From Sciurus carolinensis (lineage: Eukaryota > Chordata > Mammalia > Rodentia > Sciuridae): 64,000 bases of DNA. Position 1 is the first letter of the stretch, and each line of letters opens with the position of its first letter. The position numbers and the translations under genes were made by a program. The stretch spans positions 91,492,738 to 91,556,737 of the forward strand of contig NC_062214.1 of the NCBI RefSeq assembly GCF_902686445.1, in the 5' to 3' direction. Below the pieces are notes generated by a model. That model did not search any database and was not told the origin of the DNA. It saw only the letters and a program-made list of their open reading frames with translations. Of the stretch, positions 35,359 to 50,549 are shown in pieces.

Positions 35359-36460
35359 GGGAGTGGTAATGTTTAATATCCACTGACAACTAGAAAAATA
35401 TGACATGGCTGTTTTCAAATAATTCAAACCCCACACTAATGCTCTGGTCTATGCTCCTGTCATTGCCCTGCCAGGTGCCACTTCCCAGTTGATTTCCTTA
35501 AGCTGCTTGGGGTTAAGAGCTGGGCACTTCGAAGGCCTATTTCAGGCAAAGAATAAACTAGAAATGGAATGAGGCCAGGCTTCCTGCCTTAAACACTTTT
35601 CTTCAGCAAATCCCTAACTAAGCCTTTCTGTTTTGTCAGCTGTAAAAGGAGCAAACTAATTCAGCCCTACTTCAGAAGGCGAGTGGCAGGTTTAATTAGT
35701 GATGATTGCAATGGGCTTTGTAATGTAAAGTCGTCTATCAATGAAAAGGAGCATTAGTGCTATTTTACCCAAAATCATCTGAGTTTGGAGTGCATCCTGA
35801 TTTCTGCTGCCACATTTAAGAATCCAAGTCCTAATGGCAGAATGCTGCAAACTTCAGAGGTCCAGAAAGCACATTTGGGTTCGTGTTACCTAAAAATAAA
35901 GCAGGTGTTGGTAATGGAGGGAAGCAACAAGCATGAAATCAGTGCATACCTCATGTATCTGACTGGCAGGCAGTACCAAGATCCAATGGGTCCAGTTAGT
36001 GGTAGGTGATGGGATGGATTCCACAAGGAACAAGGTGGATTCATTTATTCCTGGGGCTAGACTAATATGGGAAAGACTAATGTGGGACTTTTGTCTCTCA
36101 CATATAAGTCATATAATAATATTCATTTGCAGATCATAAATTTTATGTACTTAGTGAACAGGATTGCTCCTTCCCGTAATCTCTCTAGTGTTTCTAGGAT
36201 GGTATATCATATTCAGCCTTGTGTTATAATATGCTCATACAGTCTTTTCCTTAATATTAAATGACCCTTAGATTCCTTGAAAACCCCTAGAGGGTCTCAT
36301 TTTTACCTGGTCCCTGACATCAGTATTTTTCTTATAGGAAATGCACACACACAGCTTGTTCAGATACATTGAAAAAGAAATGAACTAATGAGTGATAAAA
36401 ATTGTAGGAAGGTCTAGAGTTCACTAGGAAGTTACATTTTCAATTTAAAACTTTGTTGGG

Positions 36461-36566
36461 GGCTGGGAATATAGCTCAGTTGGTAGAGTGCTTACCTCGT
36501 AAACATAAGGTCATGGGTTCAATCCCCAGCACAACAAAAAAAAAAAAAAAAAGAAGAAGAACCAAC
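36461..36566 (+). mobile_element. ID SINE with perfect target duplication
   Basis: The body 'ggctgggaatatagctcagt', 'tggtagagtgcttacctcgt' and 'gggttcaatccccagcac' is followed by a long A tail with AAG units. An exact 14-bp target duplication, aaaactttgttggg, flanks it (36447-36460 and 36567-36580). The exact duplication and tail indicate a comparatively young copy. Confidence 0.94.
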
Positions 36567-36629
36567 AAAACTTTGTTGGGAAATCTAAATACAGTATTAT
36601 AGTGGTTAAGATCAAACAAAAGTCTTCAG

Positions 36630-36703
36630 CTAGGGGGGTGTGGCTCAGTGGTACAGCACTTGTCTAGCATGTGTGAGGCCCTGGGTTTGTTCCCCAGTCT
36701 TTA
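36630..36703 (+). mobile_element. ID SINE
   Basis: 'ggggggtgtggctcagtggt', 'acagcacttgtctagcatgt' and 'ccctgggtttgttccccagt'. The tail is nearly absent. Confidence 0.8.
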
Positions 36704-36714
36704 GTTTCAGGCCC

Positions 36715-36960
36715 AACTTAGATTTGTATCTTAGTTCTGCAAATGAGTGCCATTTGTGAGACCTTGGCACTCATACCTATCTCTATGCCTTAGTTTCTGC
36801 ATCCATAAAATAAATATATTAACACTATCTCCCTCAGGGGAATACAGTAAAGATTAACTGAGATAATCCATGTGAAGGGCTTCGTGCAGTGCTTGGCACA
36901 AAATAAGTGCTCAAGTGATATCCTGGTCATTGTCATCCTCATCATCAATTGTAAATAATA
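36715..36960 (+). repeat. MIR SINE
   Basis: Forward MIR features: 'cttagttctgcaaatgagtg', 'tatgccttagtttctgcatc', 'ataaaataaatatattaaca', 'aagattaactgagataatcc' and 'cagtgcttggcacaaaataa'. Confidence 0.75.
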
Positions 36961-39900
36961 TGGGAAGGAATATTAGTTGCTCTCAGAGTCAAGAAGTATA
37001 GCCTTCAGATTTGGCAACCTGCCCCATAGTTCCCTTAATGTCATCTTATAAATCTGAAGCAGGAATCCATTTAGGTCAGAACCTCCAAATTTTCTCCTTC
37101 TCATCCCTAATTTCAGACTTTATTCTTTGGCACTTGAAGAAGTATGAATAAAACAGTTTTCAATCAGCTATAACGTTAGGACTGTTTAAAAAGGCACTCT
37201 GCAAATGACTTACTTGTACATTAGGCATAGTAATTTTGTTGGTTGTAGAATGTATTGTCAGGCACACATAGATCTTTCTAAATTGACTCAGTCCCAATGT
37301 ACTTGGTATGTCTTTTGTTTAAATATTTCCTCCACTTGATGCATGAGCCCAGATTTGATTATTGTACATGAAAAAGAAGTTTTTGTTGTAGATATTTATC
37401 ACCGTTTTGCTGAAGTTTATGGAGAAAATGTTTCCAGTCAACAAACTGAATGTTTTGTGTTTCAGTGAGAAGCCAGAGCAACAGGAAACCACCTAAAGGG
37501 GAGGACTTGGAGTCACCAGCTGCTATGCCACAGGCAGCAGTGACAACAGTTAGGAGGGAGTAGGCGCCTCGTGGAGTTTCTATCCAGTCTATGCCTCCTT
37601 TCCCAAGCCCCTCCTCAGGAGTCACTATCACCCCAAATGCCCCTCCTGTCCTGGCCACAGATGATTGGAGTAAACACTCCAGACTCAAACTGAGACAACC
37701 AGATTCTCTTGCTAGGGTATCTGAAATTGGGACACAGGCCTATGGTCAGTCACAATTGGCCCTAGAACTAGGACAGCATAAAACAGGGGGCTGGAATGGA
37801 CATTTTCAGTATGTACTCTGGAAGGCAGAAAAAACTGGGTTGTGGAGAGAAGAGACTGAAGCAGTGTTAGGGAGGAGAGATGAGAAATTAGGTCGCCCCA
37901 AGAGAAAAAGAGAGATGGCAAGAGCAGAGCTGTCTCCACTTCCAGTGACCTCTCAGGGTTTTGTTCCCACCCCCATGGGGCCCAGCTGCCCTTCCTGCCC
38001 TGGCCCATGTCCAGGTCACTGTCCATTTTAGCTCACACAAGTATGAGGTGTCTCTGTTACTTGAAACTCAAGGAGACTTTGCTAAGTCAGTGCTCTGGCA
38101 GAGAGAGCAGCCAAGTCAGGGATCCTGGTTGCACGGAAACGGTCTGCCTGCTTATGCCCACCCTGGTGAGCTTACACACTGGTCTGTCAAAATCAAACAG
38201 GAACATGATAATTTTTGCTGATGATCCAAGTAGATGCAAGAGATTCATGATTATCCCTGAAACAATGTTCTCTTGGTCACTGATATGCTTTCTTGTATAT
38301 TAGGACGCATTATTGATTGCACACCCAGGATTTTGCCTAACCTGGAATGTTTCCACTGGGTTATATATACCCACATCTGTCATTGGTTATGTATATTGCA
38401 GCAACACCACCAAATAATTGGTAGTGGTCTCACCAATTCCTCCTACAATAGGACGTTCCTATTGTTGGAGCATTTGACACTCACCTGTAAGTGTGACTCT
38501 GCCCCAGATTCAGAGGCAAGTCTTGTGTCTAGCTGGAGGCTTTTAGGAGCTCTGTTTGGTAGTTCAGGACACACAGTTAGGTTACCCTGTAAGCTGTCCT
38601 TCTCTGATCATATGTGGGTGTTCTGGCTTCTGGACTTCTGCCTTCATCCTGGAATTGAGTCTCAGTTCTTATTCCCTGTTATAGGACTGGAGTTGTTGAT
38701 TCCCCAGGCTTGAGTGCCTGCTTCCATAACGTCCAGGATCCTGCATCCTTAAGGTCAATACTCTAATTGCTTACACTGTTCTCCCCAGGCAATGTGCCTG
38801 AAACACAGACTAAGGTGAGACCTTGCTACCTCCCCTTGGTCCTACCTGACTCACATTGCCAGGCTGAATCACTCACACTGTTCTTCCCAGCATCTCCCCA
38901 CCACTCCACCACCTCTACTTGTATCACTGCCAATAATCATATTTGAATACTTGTGGGAGACCTGGTTTTTTGTCACTTCCTACATCTTTTCAAACCCTGA
39001 TGTACTCTAAGGGTCCATGTGGTCCTGGAGAGCTCCTCCCAATGACCTAATCTTGGTACCTAAAACTAATGCCTAGCACTCAGGAGGCTGACAAAAATGA
39101 GTGTGGGTATAGTGGAATGAGGATGATGGGAACATGGGCACTTGTGCAGACCTGAGTTTAAGTACTTGTTTCTCCATTGGGACAAGCATATTAATTTTTC
39201 TAGAATCCAAAATGATTATTTAAAGGTTCATATAAGATAAAACATTTGGAAAAATCATAGGTATTTAACAGAATACACCTGTTTTTCTTTCCTGCATTTA
39301 GGTTTTTAAACAGGTTTACTAACATATAATTCATATACCAACTTAAAGAATATGATTCAATTTTATTTAGTACACTCACAGCAGTTAGATTTCTTAAAAT
39401 GCAATTATAGCATGAAAGGTCTGAGGTTTAATAGAATTTTAATCAGCTGTAAGTTTACATAAATCAATAGTATAATGCTATTATTTGGCAAAAAAGTTAT
39501 GTGATATTGGGTTGATACACCTATGATTACCAAAACAGGCAAAGTAATGGTTCCATTATTTTGAGCTGGCAATGTATGTAGTCATTTAGACTATTTTAAT
39601 AGTGATATGAGCAAATGGGAGCATATCAGAAAAAACGATACACTGCAAATACTGTTTACAGGAGTCAGTGATACTCATCCTGGAGAAAACAAGTCTAAGA
39701 GAAGATGAAACACCATCTTCAACTGGCCCTGGGACTGTTTTTTGAAAATGAATGACTTGTACTTCTGTGTTCCCTCTCTGGACTGGGTGAATTTAAGTTA
39801 AGCAAACAGATTTTTATATGATATAAGGAACAACTGAAGCTCTCTAAAACTGGAGTGGATTGTTCCTTCATAACCTGACATTTACCATATGATCAACAAG

Positions 39901-40049
39901 TCAGAAGGCAATGTCTCATAGAGCTCTTATTCCATGTAATGTATTGTGCTCAGGCAGGCAAGATGATCAAGTGGGCCAACTCTTATTTCTTTAAGGTTGA
40001 TCATTCAGTTTGTGGGTCAGTATAATAGTCTATTCTTTGTGTGTGTGTA

Positions 40050-40233
40050 TGTGGTACTGGGAATTGAACCTAGGGGTACTCTACCACTGAGTTATATCCC
40101 TGCCCTTTTAAATTTTTTTTTTTTTTTTTTTTTAGTGAGATAGAGGCTCACTGAGTTGCTGAGGCTGGCCTTAAATTTGCAATCCTCCTGCCTCAGCCTC
40201 ACTGGGATTACAGATGTGATTCTTACCTGGCTA
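40050..40233 (-). mobile_element. B1-dID SINE, inverted
   Basis: The ID part comes first on the plus strand ('ggtactgggaattgaaccta', 'ctctaccactgagttatatc'), then a long T-run and the reverse-complemented B1 half ('ctgaggctggccttaaattt', 'gcctcagcctcactgggatt'). Confidence 0.88.
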
Positions 40234-40275
40234 GTAGTCCATTCTTTCTCCATTTTTCATTCCTATTCCCTGACT

Positions 40276-40372
40276 TTTTTTTTTTTCTTTCCTTTTATAG
40301 TGCTGGGGATGAAACCCAGAGCCTCACACATGCAAGGTAAGTGCTCTATCTCTAAGCTATACCTCATAGTAC
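40276..40372 (-). mobile_element. ID SINE, inverted
   Basis: A T-run, then 'tagtgctggggatgaaaccc', 'agagcctcacacatgcaagg' and 'taagtgctctatctctaagc'. It lies only about 40 bp from the previous SINE. Confidence 0.8.
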
Positions 40373-41169
40373 ATACTCTGTTCCATGCTTTTTAATCAGA
40401 GGATAGAGAAAGGAAGCTCCAAAGTGTTGATGTGGATATTTTATCAATAGATCTAGTGATAAGAAAATATTCCTAAAATAATACCTGAGCATTCTTGTCA
40501 GAGATTGTGCTTATCTCTTACCAACTCTCTTAGAGTAACTTCACCTTACTACTTTGAATTTGGCTATTGTGGGGATATTTACAGGAACTAGTAAACACTA
40601 TAGATCAGCACCTAAAATCCTAGTCTGTCCCCCCAGCTCATTTACCATGCCCCATTGCTTGAGTGTCTATGCTATTCAAAGGCTGCAGAGCTGGTCCTGT
40701 TCATAAGACAGGACTTCTCCTAGATTTGTGGATCATATGTCTCTATAAAAAATACATTTAGAGCCAATGCTATTTAACTTTCATGCAAGAGAAATTTGAA
40801 ACTTAAGTAGTTTGATTTGGTAAACTAGTTTCAAATGAGTGGAATGTTTAGGGGGAAACTAGGGAAAACTACACTCACTCTCAACTGTTTTCTAGGATCT
40901 ATTGATTATAGATTTTTTTTTTTTTTAGAAAACCCATAATAACAATGGTCTATGTATTAAGTAGCTCATTACATGTGGAGTGCCTGTGTCACAGACCGAA
41001 AGTCGCCTCCAAGAGAAGGTTCCCCTCCCACCTGAAACAGGAAGATGAGGCTCTCTGCTGACCAGCACTTGTCCTGAACAACAAATGGTTCCTTGTACTA
41101 CTATTGGGTCTGGATAGGACCATCTCTTAGCTTTTGATTCAAAGGTTATAGACTACAGCAAGTATTTTC

Positions 41170-41282
41170 TTTCCTTTAAAAAAACTATTATTATTATTTA
41201 TTTTGTGGTGTTGGGAATCAAATCTAGGGTCTCACACATACTAAGAAGAGCTGTACCACTGAGTTATATCCCCAGCCTTCCA
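41170..41282 (-). mobile_element. ID SINE, inverted
   Basis: A TTATTATTATT tail, then 'tggtgttgggaatcaaatct', 'agggtctcacacatactaag' and 'tgagttatatccccagcctt'. It is a diverged copy. Confidence 0.75.
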
Positions 41283-42427
41283 GAGGTTAAGTAAACTATT
41301 AGAATTAAATTTCTGTGCTCCTAGGAAAGAGTTTTTACATTGCTTGCTGCTTTGTGTGTAACAGGCATTCCATAAATAGATGAAAAAGTTTTTCTATGCG
41401 ACTAAATAGAGCACCATCCTCCTTAATACTTTGAACTCCTTATTCATTTGTTTTTTTTAAATCAGCTTTTATCTAATGGAAAAATAGAAAGCATTTCATT
41501 TATTTTACCTGTATGCATTTTCAAGGGAAGAAGCAGAGCTCAACACAGTGTCTTGTTAACCACCACCCCCCCAAATGACTCTGAATTATTTTCCCAACTT
41601 TGGAAACAAGATAACTGAGGCTCAGCCAGAATTCTGTGGTCTTTTGGTTTCCCCATCACACCAAGTGAGACAGAGGAATGCCAAAGGTGTATATCAAGAA
41701 AGATCTAATCAAGTTAGAAGAGACAGAATCTAAACCAGATGGAATGGTTAGTCCTCAAAGAATGACCATCAAGTCAGTTATGTTGAGCATAGCACTTGAT
41801 CCCCATATTCCTGCAGTGCTTAGTACTATTTCACTACTGAGAGATAAGAGCAAATTCTGAACTTCAAGAACCCTGTGGACTTTAAGGGAAGATAAGGCAC
41901 AGATTCAGGGAAAGTTAAATATGAATGCAAGAGAATTAAAAAGAAAATCTACACAAGACAGCAGTGGTTATTAAGAAGTGATTAATGTAGGCAATAAGAG
42001 TTCAGAAAAGGGGGAGAGATTACATTTGCATAAATTTATGCTGACCTCAGTATCTTCATTAAACATCTTTACTATTAGCTGGGGAATTACAATGAAGTTT
42101 GAGAGAGTAACCTGCCTCTAAGTAGCTCACTTTTTTCCCTGGAGTTTCAGGAGGATAGAGAGAGGGTCTACAGGAAGTAACTGCAGGAAAACTGAGAAGG
42201 CCAGGGACCTGATCACCATGGCAGGCAGGACAAGTGCGTGGACATCACACTTGGCTACCAAGCGTGTACAGGATCCTGAATTATCTGGATCTGGTGAGGG
42301 CCTTCTTGCTGAGACCTCCCAAGGTGGAAGGTGAGAAGAGGAGAGCTCTGACTCCCTTTCAGGAGTAGCAACTTGTAGTTCTTTCTGGTCTTTGCTTTTG
42401 AAAATTCTAAGTCCTGTGAAGAATTTG

Positions 42428-42643
42428 CATCAGTGGTTTTCAATTTTGGTTGCTCATGAAAATTACCTGGGTAGTTGTTAAAAATACTGCCAACTGGTAC
42501 CAAGTATATAAACAAACAAACAAACAAACAAACAAATAAATAAAATACTGCCAGTTGGGTCTTTCCCCAAATACTCTAATTTCCCTAATCAGGGCTTATT
42601 CTTTGGTGATTATAATGTGCAACCAAGTTTGAGGATCATTGGC
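42428..42643 (+). mobile_element. MER5A-like hAT element with a small inserted retro-fragment
   Basis: The start 'cagtggttttcaattttggt' and the end 'gtttgaggatcattgg' are the short inverted ends of MER5A-type elements. Between them is the characteristic 'gaaaattacctgggtagttg'. It is split by an insertion (42493-42541) made of 'actggtaccaag' and a (CAAA)n/(AAAT)n tail. A perfect 12-bp duplication, aaaatactgcca (42481-42492 and 42542-42553), flanks the insertion, so this is probably a severely 5'-truncated SINE. Confidence 0.7.
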
Positions 42644-42847
42644 TTAACAAGTTCCTGGATATGATAAAGGAGAATAGATTTGTTGGAATAGAGATTTCTT
42701 AGAGAAGTAGGGGAAGGGGTACCTTACCTACTCCCATTTAGAGAAATATCCTTGATTTTCTTACCCCAGAATAGTAGTAGTTTGGGTTCTGACTTCCTGA
42801 AACTTCCACTGGGAAAACAGGAAGACTCCAGAGAAAATGGCAAAGTA

Positions 42848-42940
42848 GTGGGGTGGTGGGGATACAGCTCAGTGGTAGAGCATGTGCTTAGCATGTGCAA
42901 AGTCCGGGTTCAATCTCCAGCATCAGACAAAATAAAAGAA
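42848..42940 (+). mobile_element. ID SINE
   Basis: 'ggtggggatacagctcagtg', 'gtagagcatgtgcttagcat' and 'ccgggttcaatctccagcat', with a short A-rich end. Confidence 0.88.
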
Positions 42941-42956
42941 TGAGGTGAATCTAGCT

Positions 42957-43115
42957 AGGCCAGTGCTTCTCACTGGGATGTGCTCACATATAACTGAATT
43001 TTGTTAAAATACGGATTCTGAATCAGTTGATTGGGGATGATGCCTGAGAATCTGTATTTCCAAAAAGTTCCCAGATGATACTAATGCTGCCGATTGACAA
43101 AGTGGCAAGGATCTG
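42957..43115 (+). mobile_element. MER5A-like hAT element
   Basis: 'ccagtgcttctcactgggat' at the left, 'gaatcagttgattggggatg', 'ctgagaatctgtatttccaa' and 'gttcccagatgatactaatg' follow the MER5A order. It is non-autonomous and lies about 300 bp from a second copy. Confidence 0.7.
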
Positions 43116-45289
43116 CATGGTCCAGCCTATAAGTCATCTCTTTAATATTCTCATATGCATTTCAAGCATAGAACAAGAGGAGACTCAGTCTGTCAAGCCT
43201 GAAGGGTCCCATAGACAGAGACAATGAACATTCCTGTAGTGACCCAGTTGAATTAATGACTAAAAGTAGATAGATTCTGTCTGTAAAGCCTTCCAGGACG
43301 CATATCCTGGTGGGGAAATCCCACTTTAGGGTCCTGGCAGATTACAGATGACCCACTCAAAGGTATGACTGAAGAGAATTTCCTGCAGGGAGTATTTACA
43401 TGGTTGGGACAGGGTTAACAGAAACAGACAAAGGATTATGAGGCACCAAGTCTCAGCACAAAGGGGAAGAACAGGAGAAAGATGTGGTGACAGGAGCCCC
43501 ATGAGAGCTATAGGAAAGGGCAGATGCAACTGTTGCAAATGGAAAAACAGTCACTTGGGAGAAAAGTGGCCCATCAAAGATAGATCCAGAGGAGTAAATA
43601 CCCCAACATTGCTCTTCTCTGGCACTCTCACTCTACTGATGCCTTCCATTGGCCCATCCCAACTACAAATCAGAGACGTAGGGAATTCAGTGGATACAGC
43701 CATCAGTCAGCCTCTTGGGCACAAGAGCAGCATGAAGGATGAAGAGCAAGATCTGGTGGTAGACACATGCAGCAAACCTAGCATAGTACCCGATAATGAG
43801 GGAAATGATCTGCCAGCCCAGCCTAACAGGGGCTGGACCTTAGTCAGGAATTGAGTTGGTATGGAAAGTAAAGAAAATGACACCAGAATTTGGGTTTGAG
43901 AGTCTTAGTCCTTATCAGTGGGAGCTTACCAGAGTATGTGAGGCATTCTTATGAATGACAGATGGGCTGCAAACCCTACAGTTGGTTCTTTGGGTGCAAA
44001 GGCAGTGCAACTGTTGGAGAATGGTAGGCAGGAGAGAGATGGCCTTTCAGAAGTTGCTGCTGAATTAGGAATGGTTGAAAATAAGCCAGGAATGCTTTGA
44101 AACCTGATGATAGGTAGGCAATAGAAGAAAGAAAATTCAGCCTTATTATAGCTTGCATATGACATGTTTTGGGAACTTCTCAGAAAAAAAAACTTAGAAA
44201 TGGAGGGGTGTGAAAATTTATCTTTAGGGTTCCCACCTCCCACTCCAATTTTTTTGAAAACAAAACTGCTCTGACCCTCTTTCTGGGAAAACAAAGGTAC
44301 AACTGAAGAACTTCAGTCCAAGGGAAAGGCAGGGGTCTGATTTATTTAGAACAGCTCTTTTGGGAGCCTATAATTTAGCACCAGCTGGGTTCCTGACTAA
44401 ACCTGTGTGAATACCTGTGAGTTTTCCCTGCATCTGAAGGTGGTACATGGAGAAGGGAATAGAGATGGCTGCTACACACTTCTGGTGTGAATGGAGCCAG
44501 GTGCCAAATGGGAGATTTCAGAGGCACTTTCTCAGACCAGAGAGACAGTTGGAAAGTTCTCAGGGCAGAAACCAGAACTCCAATTTGTATCTCATGGTTC
44601 TTTGGGCAGCCAGCAGGGAATTCTTTCTGTAGGATCCTAAGAGCAGGCTGCCAAGACAGAGGATCTGGGGCCTTGCATCTGCCTGCAGGTCCCTTAATCT
44701 GCCATCAGTGCACTGGGGACAGGTCAGGAGAAATTGAGCTTTGGGGGAGAAGGGAGACAGAGTTAGAAGAATCTAGGTCTTCTTGACCTTGAGAGTTTTT
44801 ACTTTCTTATGCTGCCTCTGAGTGTCTCAGAGGGTGAAGGGTTTTTGACACCCTACTGGGAATTGTTTAAAGAACCGAAGCAACAGTCTTAATCATTTGA
44901 AAATGGCCTGAAGCCTACTTAACCTTAAAAGCCAAAATAAATTCCAGGTTAATTAAAAAGTCAAAGAAATAAATATCGCAACAAAAAATTAGAGATAAGC
45001 ATGAACAAATATGTAGTTAAAGGCAAGGTGACCCATACCTGTCTGAGTACAATAGTAAAAGGGAAAAACCAATAGATTTGAAATATGTGTGTGAATAGAT
45101 AAAAACCGCTGTATAATTAAAAAAATCATTGAATAAATAGGAAACATTGAGGAAAATATTTCCAATATATATGGTGATCAGTGGTTAAAATTCTTCATAT
45201 AGAAGCAAAAGTAAAGAAATTCCAATACAAAATGCTAACAGCATTGATATATAAAAAACATTAATTAAAAAAACTGTAGGACAAAATAC

Positions 45290-45630
45290 TACATAGTTCT
45301 TCTGAATTGACTGGGATAAGAAAAGACATAATACCCTGTATTGTCAAGGGTGCAAAAAGAGGGGATTCTCATACATTTTCTTCTGGAATGAAAATTGTTT
45401 AACTCTTTTGGAGAATGGTTTGGCAGTTTATTTTATAAACCTTAAAATGTGCACAACTTTTGACTCCGCAGTTCCTTCTCTAGGAATATATCCTAGGAGA
45501 ATAATCAAAGATGTACACAAAAACTTAACTACAAAAATGTTCACCTCAGTGTTAAGAGTGAAAAATTGGGGGCAGGGAATAATGAATGCCAAGATTTTAC
45601 AGAGTTGGGGGGGATAAATGATCTTTATTT
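45290..45630 (+). mobile_element. L1M-type LINE fragment
   Basis: 'ttgtcaagggtgcaaaaaga', 'ctcatacattttcttctgga', 'gagaatggtttggcagttta', 'agttccttctctaggaatat' and 'tacaaaaatgttcacctcag' follow the usual order at the end of old mammalian L1 ORF2. All frames are broken. The AT-rich tract 44900-45290 before it may belong to the same element. Confidence 0.65.
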
Positions 45631-45631
45631 C

Positions 45632-46080
45632 TGTATTAGTTTTCTATTGTTGCTGTAAGAAATTACCAAAAATTTCTTTAGAAAGAATACAAATTTAGTC
45701 TTATAGTTCTGTATTTCCAAAATCGAATCCAAGTTTCTCACAGTTAAAATTGAGGAGTTAGCAGGGCTGTGTTCCTTCTGGATGCTCTAAAGAACAATCT
45801 TATTTCCTTGCCTTTTCTACCCTGTAAAGACTGCCCACCCACATTCCTGGGTTCATAGCCCTCTTCCTCCATCTTTAAAGCCAGCAACATAGCATCTCTC
45901 AGTTCCTTCTTCCTTGGCCATATCTCTTTCTCTGACTCTCTTCTATTTTCCTCTTCCACTTTTAAGGACCCTTATGATTACATTGGGCCTACACAAATAA
46001 CCCAGCATAACCTTTTTGAAGTCAACTAATTAGCAACCTTAGTTACACTTGCCTAGTAACTACTGATCTTGAAGACTGAT
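45632..46080 (-). mobile_element. MLT1-like MaLR LTR, inverted
   Basis: The plus strand starts 'ctgtattagttttctattgt', then 'gttagcagggctgtgttcct', 'ttgccttttctaccctgtaa', 'ggacccttatgattacattg' and 'actaattagcaaccttagtt', the reverse order of old MLT1-type LTRs. It is strongly diverged; the subfamily is not assignable by eye. Confidence 0.6.
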
Positions 46081-47079
46081 ATTTTTGAGGACCATTATCC
46101 TGCCTATAGAATTGTATTATTCTATACATTTATCTGTATGACAATATTAAAATTTATTAAGTTTATTATTTTACTAATATTTTAAATATCATTTGTTTAA
46201 ATACTTAAACCTAATATCCAATTCAGTGTGTGGCTGAATGAGATATACACATATGTATTATATATTGATAGATGATATATGTCATATGTACCAATGACAC
46301 AAAATATACATCCATATTATATATCCATATATCCATAGGAAATATGCTATGTGCCAATTAACAATCATAAGGCAGGAGAATACATAGTATCAGGGAGAGA
46401 TATTCATTATATATATTTAATGGGGAGAAATTTTAATCTGCCAAAGATAATACACAAGATGATCCTAATCAGAAAAAAATCAAAACCCAAAATAAACCTA
46501 TGCAAGTGAGTAAAAAATATTTGGAAGGATATGGGTCAAAATTTAACAATGTTTATTTCTGGGTGATAATTTTAATTATCTTTTGCTTTTCTGCATTTTT
46601 CCAAATTGAATATTATACCTGTATTCTTTTTGCAAAGAGAGATAAAAAGTAATTAGGAATGTCTACTTAGGACAATTTTCCAGCCAACCGTCTCCCCGGT
46701 TTCTTAGTTTTCAGTCACACATGCTCATGCCATCCTTCAAGCTTTCCTCCTCATCAAACACGTTTCACATCTGGCTATATGTGGTATTCGCCGATTTTTT
46801 AGGCTGGAGTTGTCCACTCTATAAAGTATGCATTATTTTCGTATGGCTGGAAGGGGCTTCTAGGTACACGCAGCACAGCAGAGAATGAGTGCTGTTTAAG
46901 AGCTGTTTTAGATCAAAGCAAATCCAAAGCACAGCCGCATCTTGTTGAGAACTTCGAAACCAGCACCTTGGAAGGCGGATGCACAAGGATAGGAGCTTAA
47001 TAATCTTTCTGTCGCATATTGTTAATAATATCCTATTTCTTAACACACAAAAGAAGAGAGAATACTAGCACCAAAGCAG

Positions 47080-47481
47080 GGCAAAACGAGAGCTCTGTGA
47101 GCGGCCCGCCGGGTCCGGGGTCCCTCTCTGTGGCCTAAGCCCGCCGTGGCCCTTACAGCCCGGCACACTATCGCCTGAGCCTAACCCGAACGCCGCTGGA
47201 CCAGGGCGGAGCCGGCGGCCTAGCAGTAGGTTTGTGGGGCTGAGGACCACGGCACCCGCGCCATCCTGAGAATCTCGGTTCGCCAGGACCCGCTGACCCA
47301 GCCAGAGCGTCCTCACCACCGAGAAGAATGCCTAGAGTGGACGAGCCCGCCCCCCCCGTCCGCTCCGCTCCTCCCAGCCGCCTCTATCCCGGAAGTTGTG
47401 CCGAGCGCCGGATCGCGTGCTGCTAGCTAGAAGAGTCTGTCGCCTGAGCGGTCTGGTTGGACTGCTTGCGAAAGGATCACC
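47080..47481 (+). promoter_or_regulatory. RPS27L: RPS27L CpG-island promoter and 5' UTR
   Basis: A CpG-rich block begins at about 47090 and continues through exon 1. A canonical ETS/GABP site CCGGAAGT lies at 47389-47396, and a C-run and pyrimidine-rich stretch (47347-47374) precedes it. No TATA box is seen. Ribosomal-protein genes typically start transcription in a pyrimidine tract; the CTCCGCTCCTCCC stretch at 47362-47374 is one candidate, but I cannot place the start exactly. The 5' UTR runs on to the ATG at 47482. Confidence 0.8.
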
Positions 47482-50403
<2,922 letters not shown>

Positions 50404-50543
50404 TGATCTATGCAACTTCCAGAATTTGTGTTTTCTCACAGAAGCCTTATAAGTTCAGTAATTCTAGTTACTCTACCAAGATAATGTAATTACATTTGAT
50501 TTTGTAAGGTATACAACAATGATCTCCTATTTTGGTGTTTTTC

Positions 50544-50549
50544 AATAAA
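50544..50549 (+). terminator. RPS27L: RPS27L polyadenylation signal
   Basis: AATAAA lies 140 bp after the stop codon. A C-run and T-rich sequence (50570-50588) just beyond it fit a downstream element, so the 3' end is expected near 50565. Confidence 0.88.

Larger units (their letters stand above)
22200..47080. other. Intergenic region between divergent RAB8B and RPS27L
   Basis: About 25 kb separates two divergent promoters. I found no convincing exon here. It holds ID and B1-dID SINEs, MIR, L2, MER5A, a Tigger/MER2-like element, a solo LTR, an MLT1-like LTR, an L1 fragment and microsatellites, listed separately. Stretches with no recognised content include 23130-25790, 30040-33340, 37000-40040 and 43200-45280. 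Two fairly long open frames (37591-38031 and 38273-38713) and one at 43438-43854 lie here and are discussed under findings; none resembles a known gene. Confidence 0.8.

Noticed and set aside
37359..37688. 109-codon minus-strand frame
   Set aside because: It overlaps the opposite-strand frame at 37591, has no recognisable domain and lies in intergenic DNA.
47065..47319. 84-codon minus-strand frame upstream of RPS27L
   Set aside because: It lies wholly in the CpG island, where open frames arise by chance. No splice pattern or family similarity is seen; a divergent non-coding transcript is possible but unsupported.
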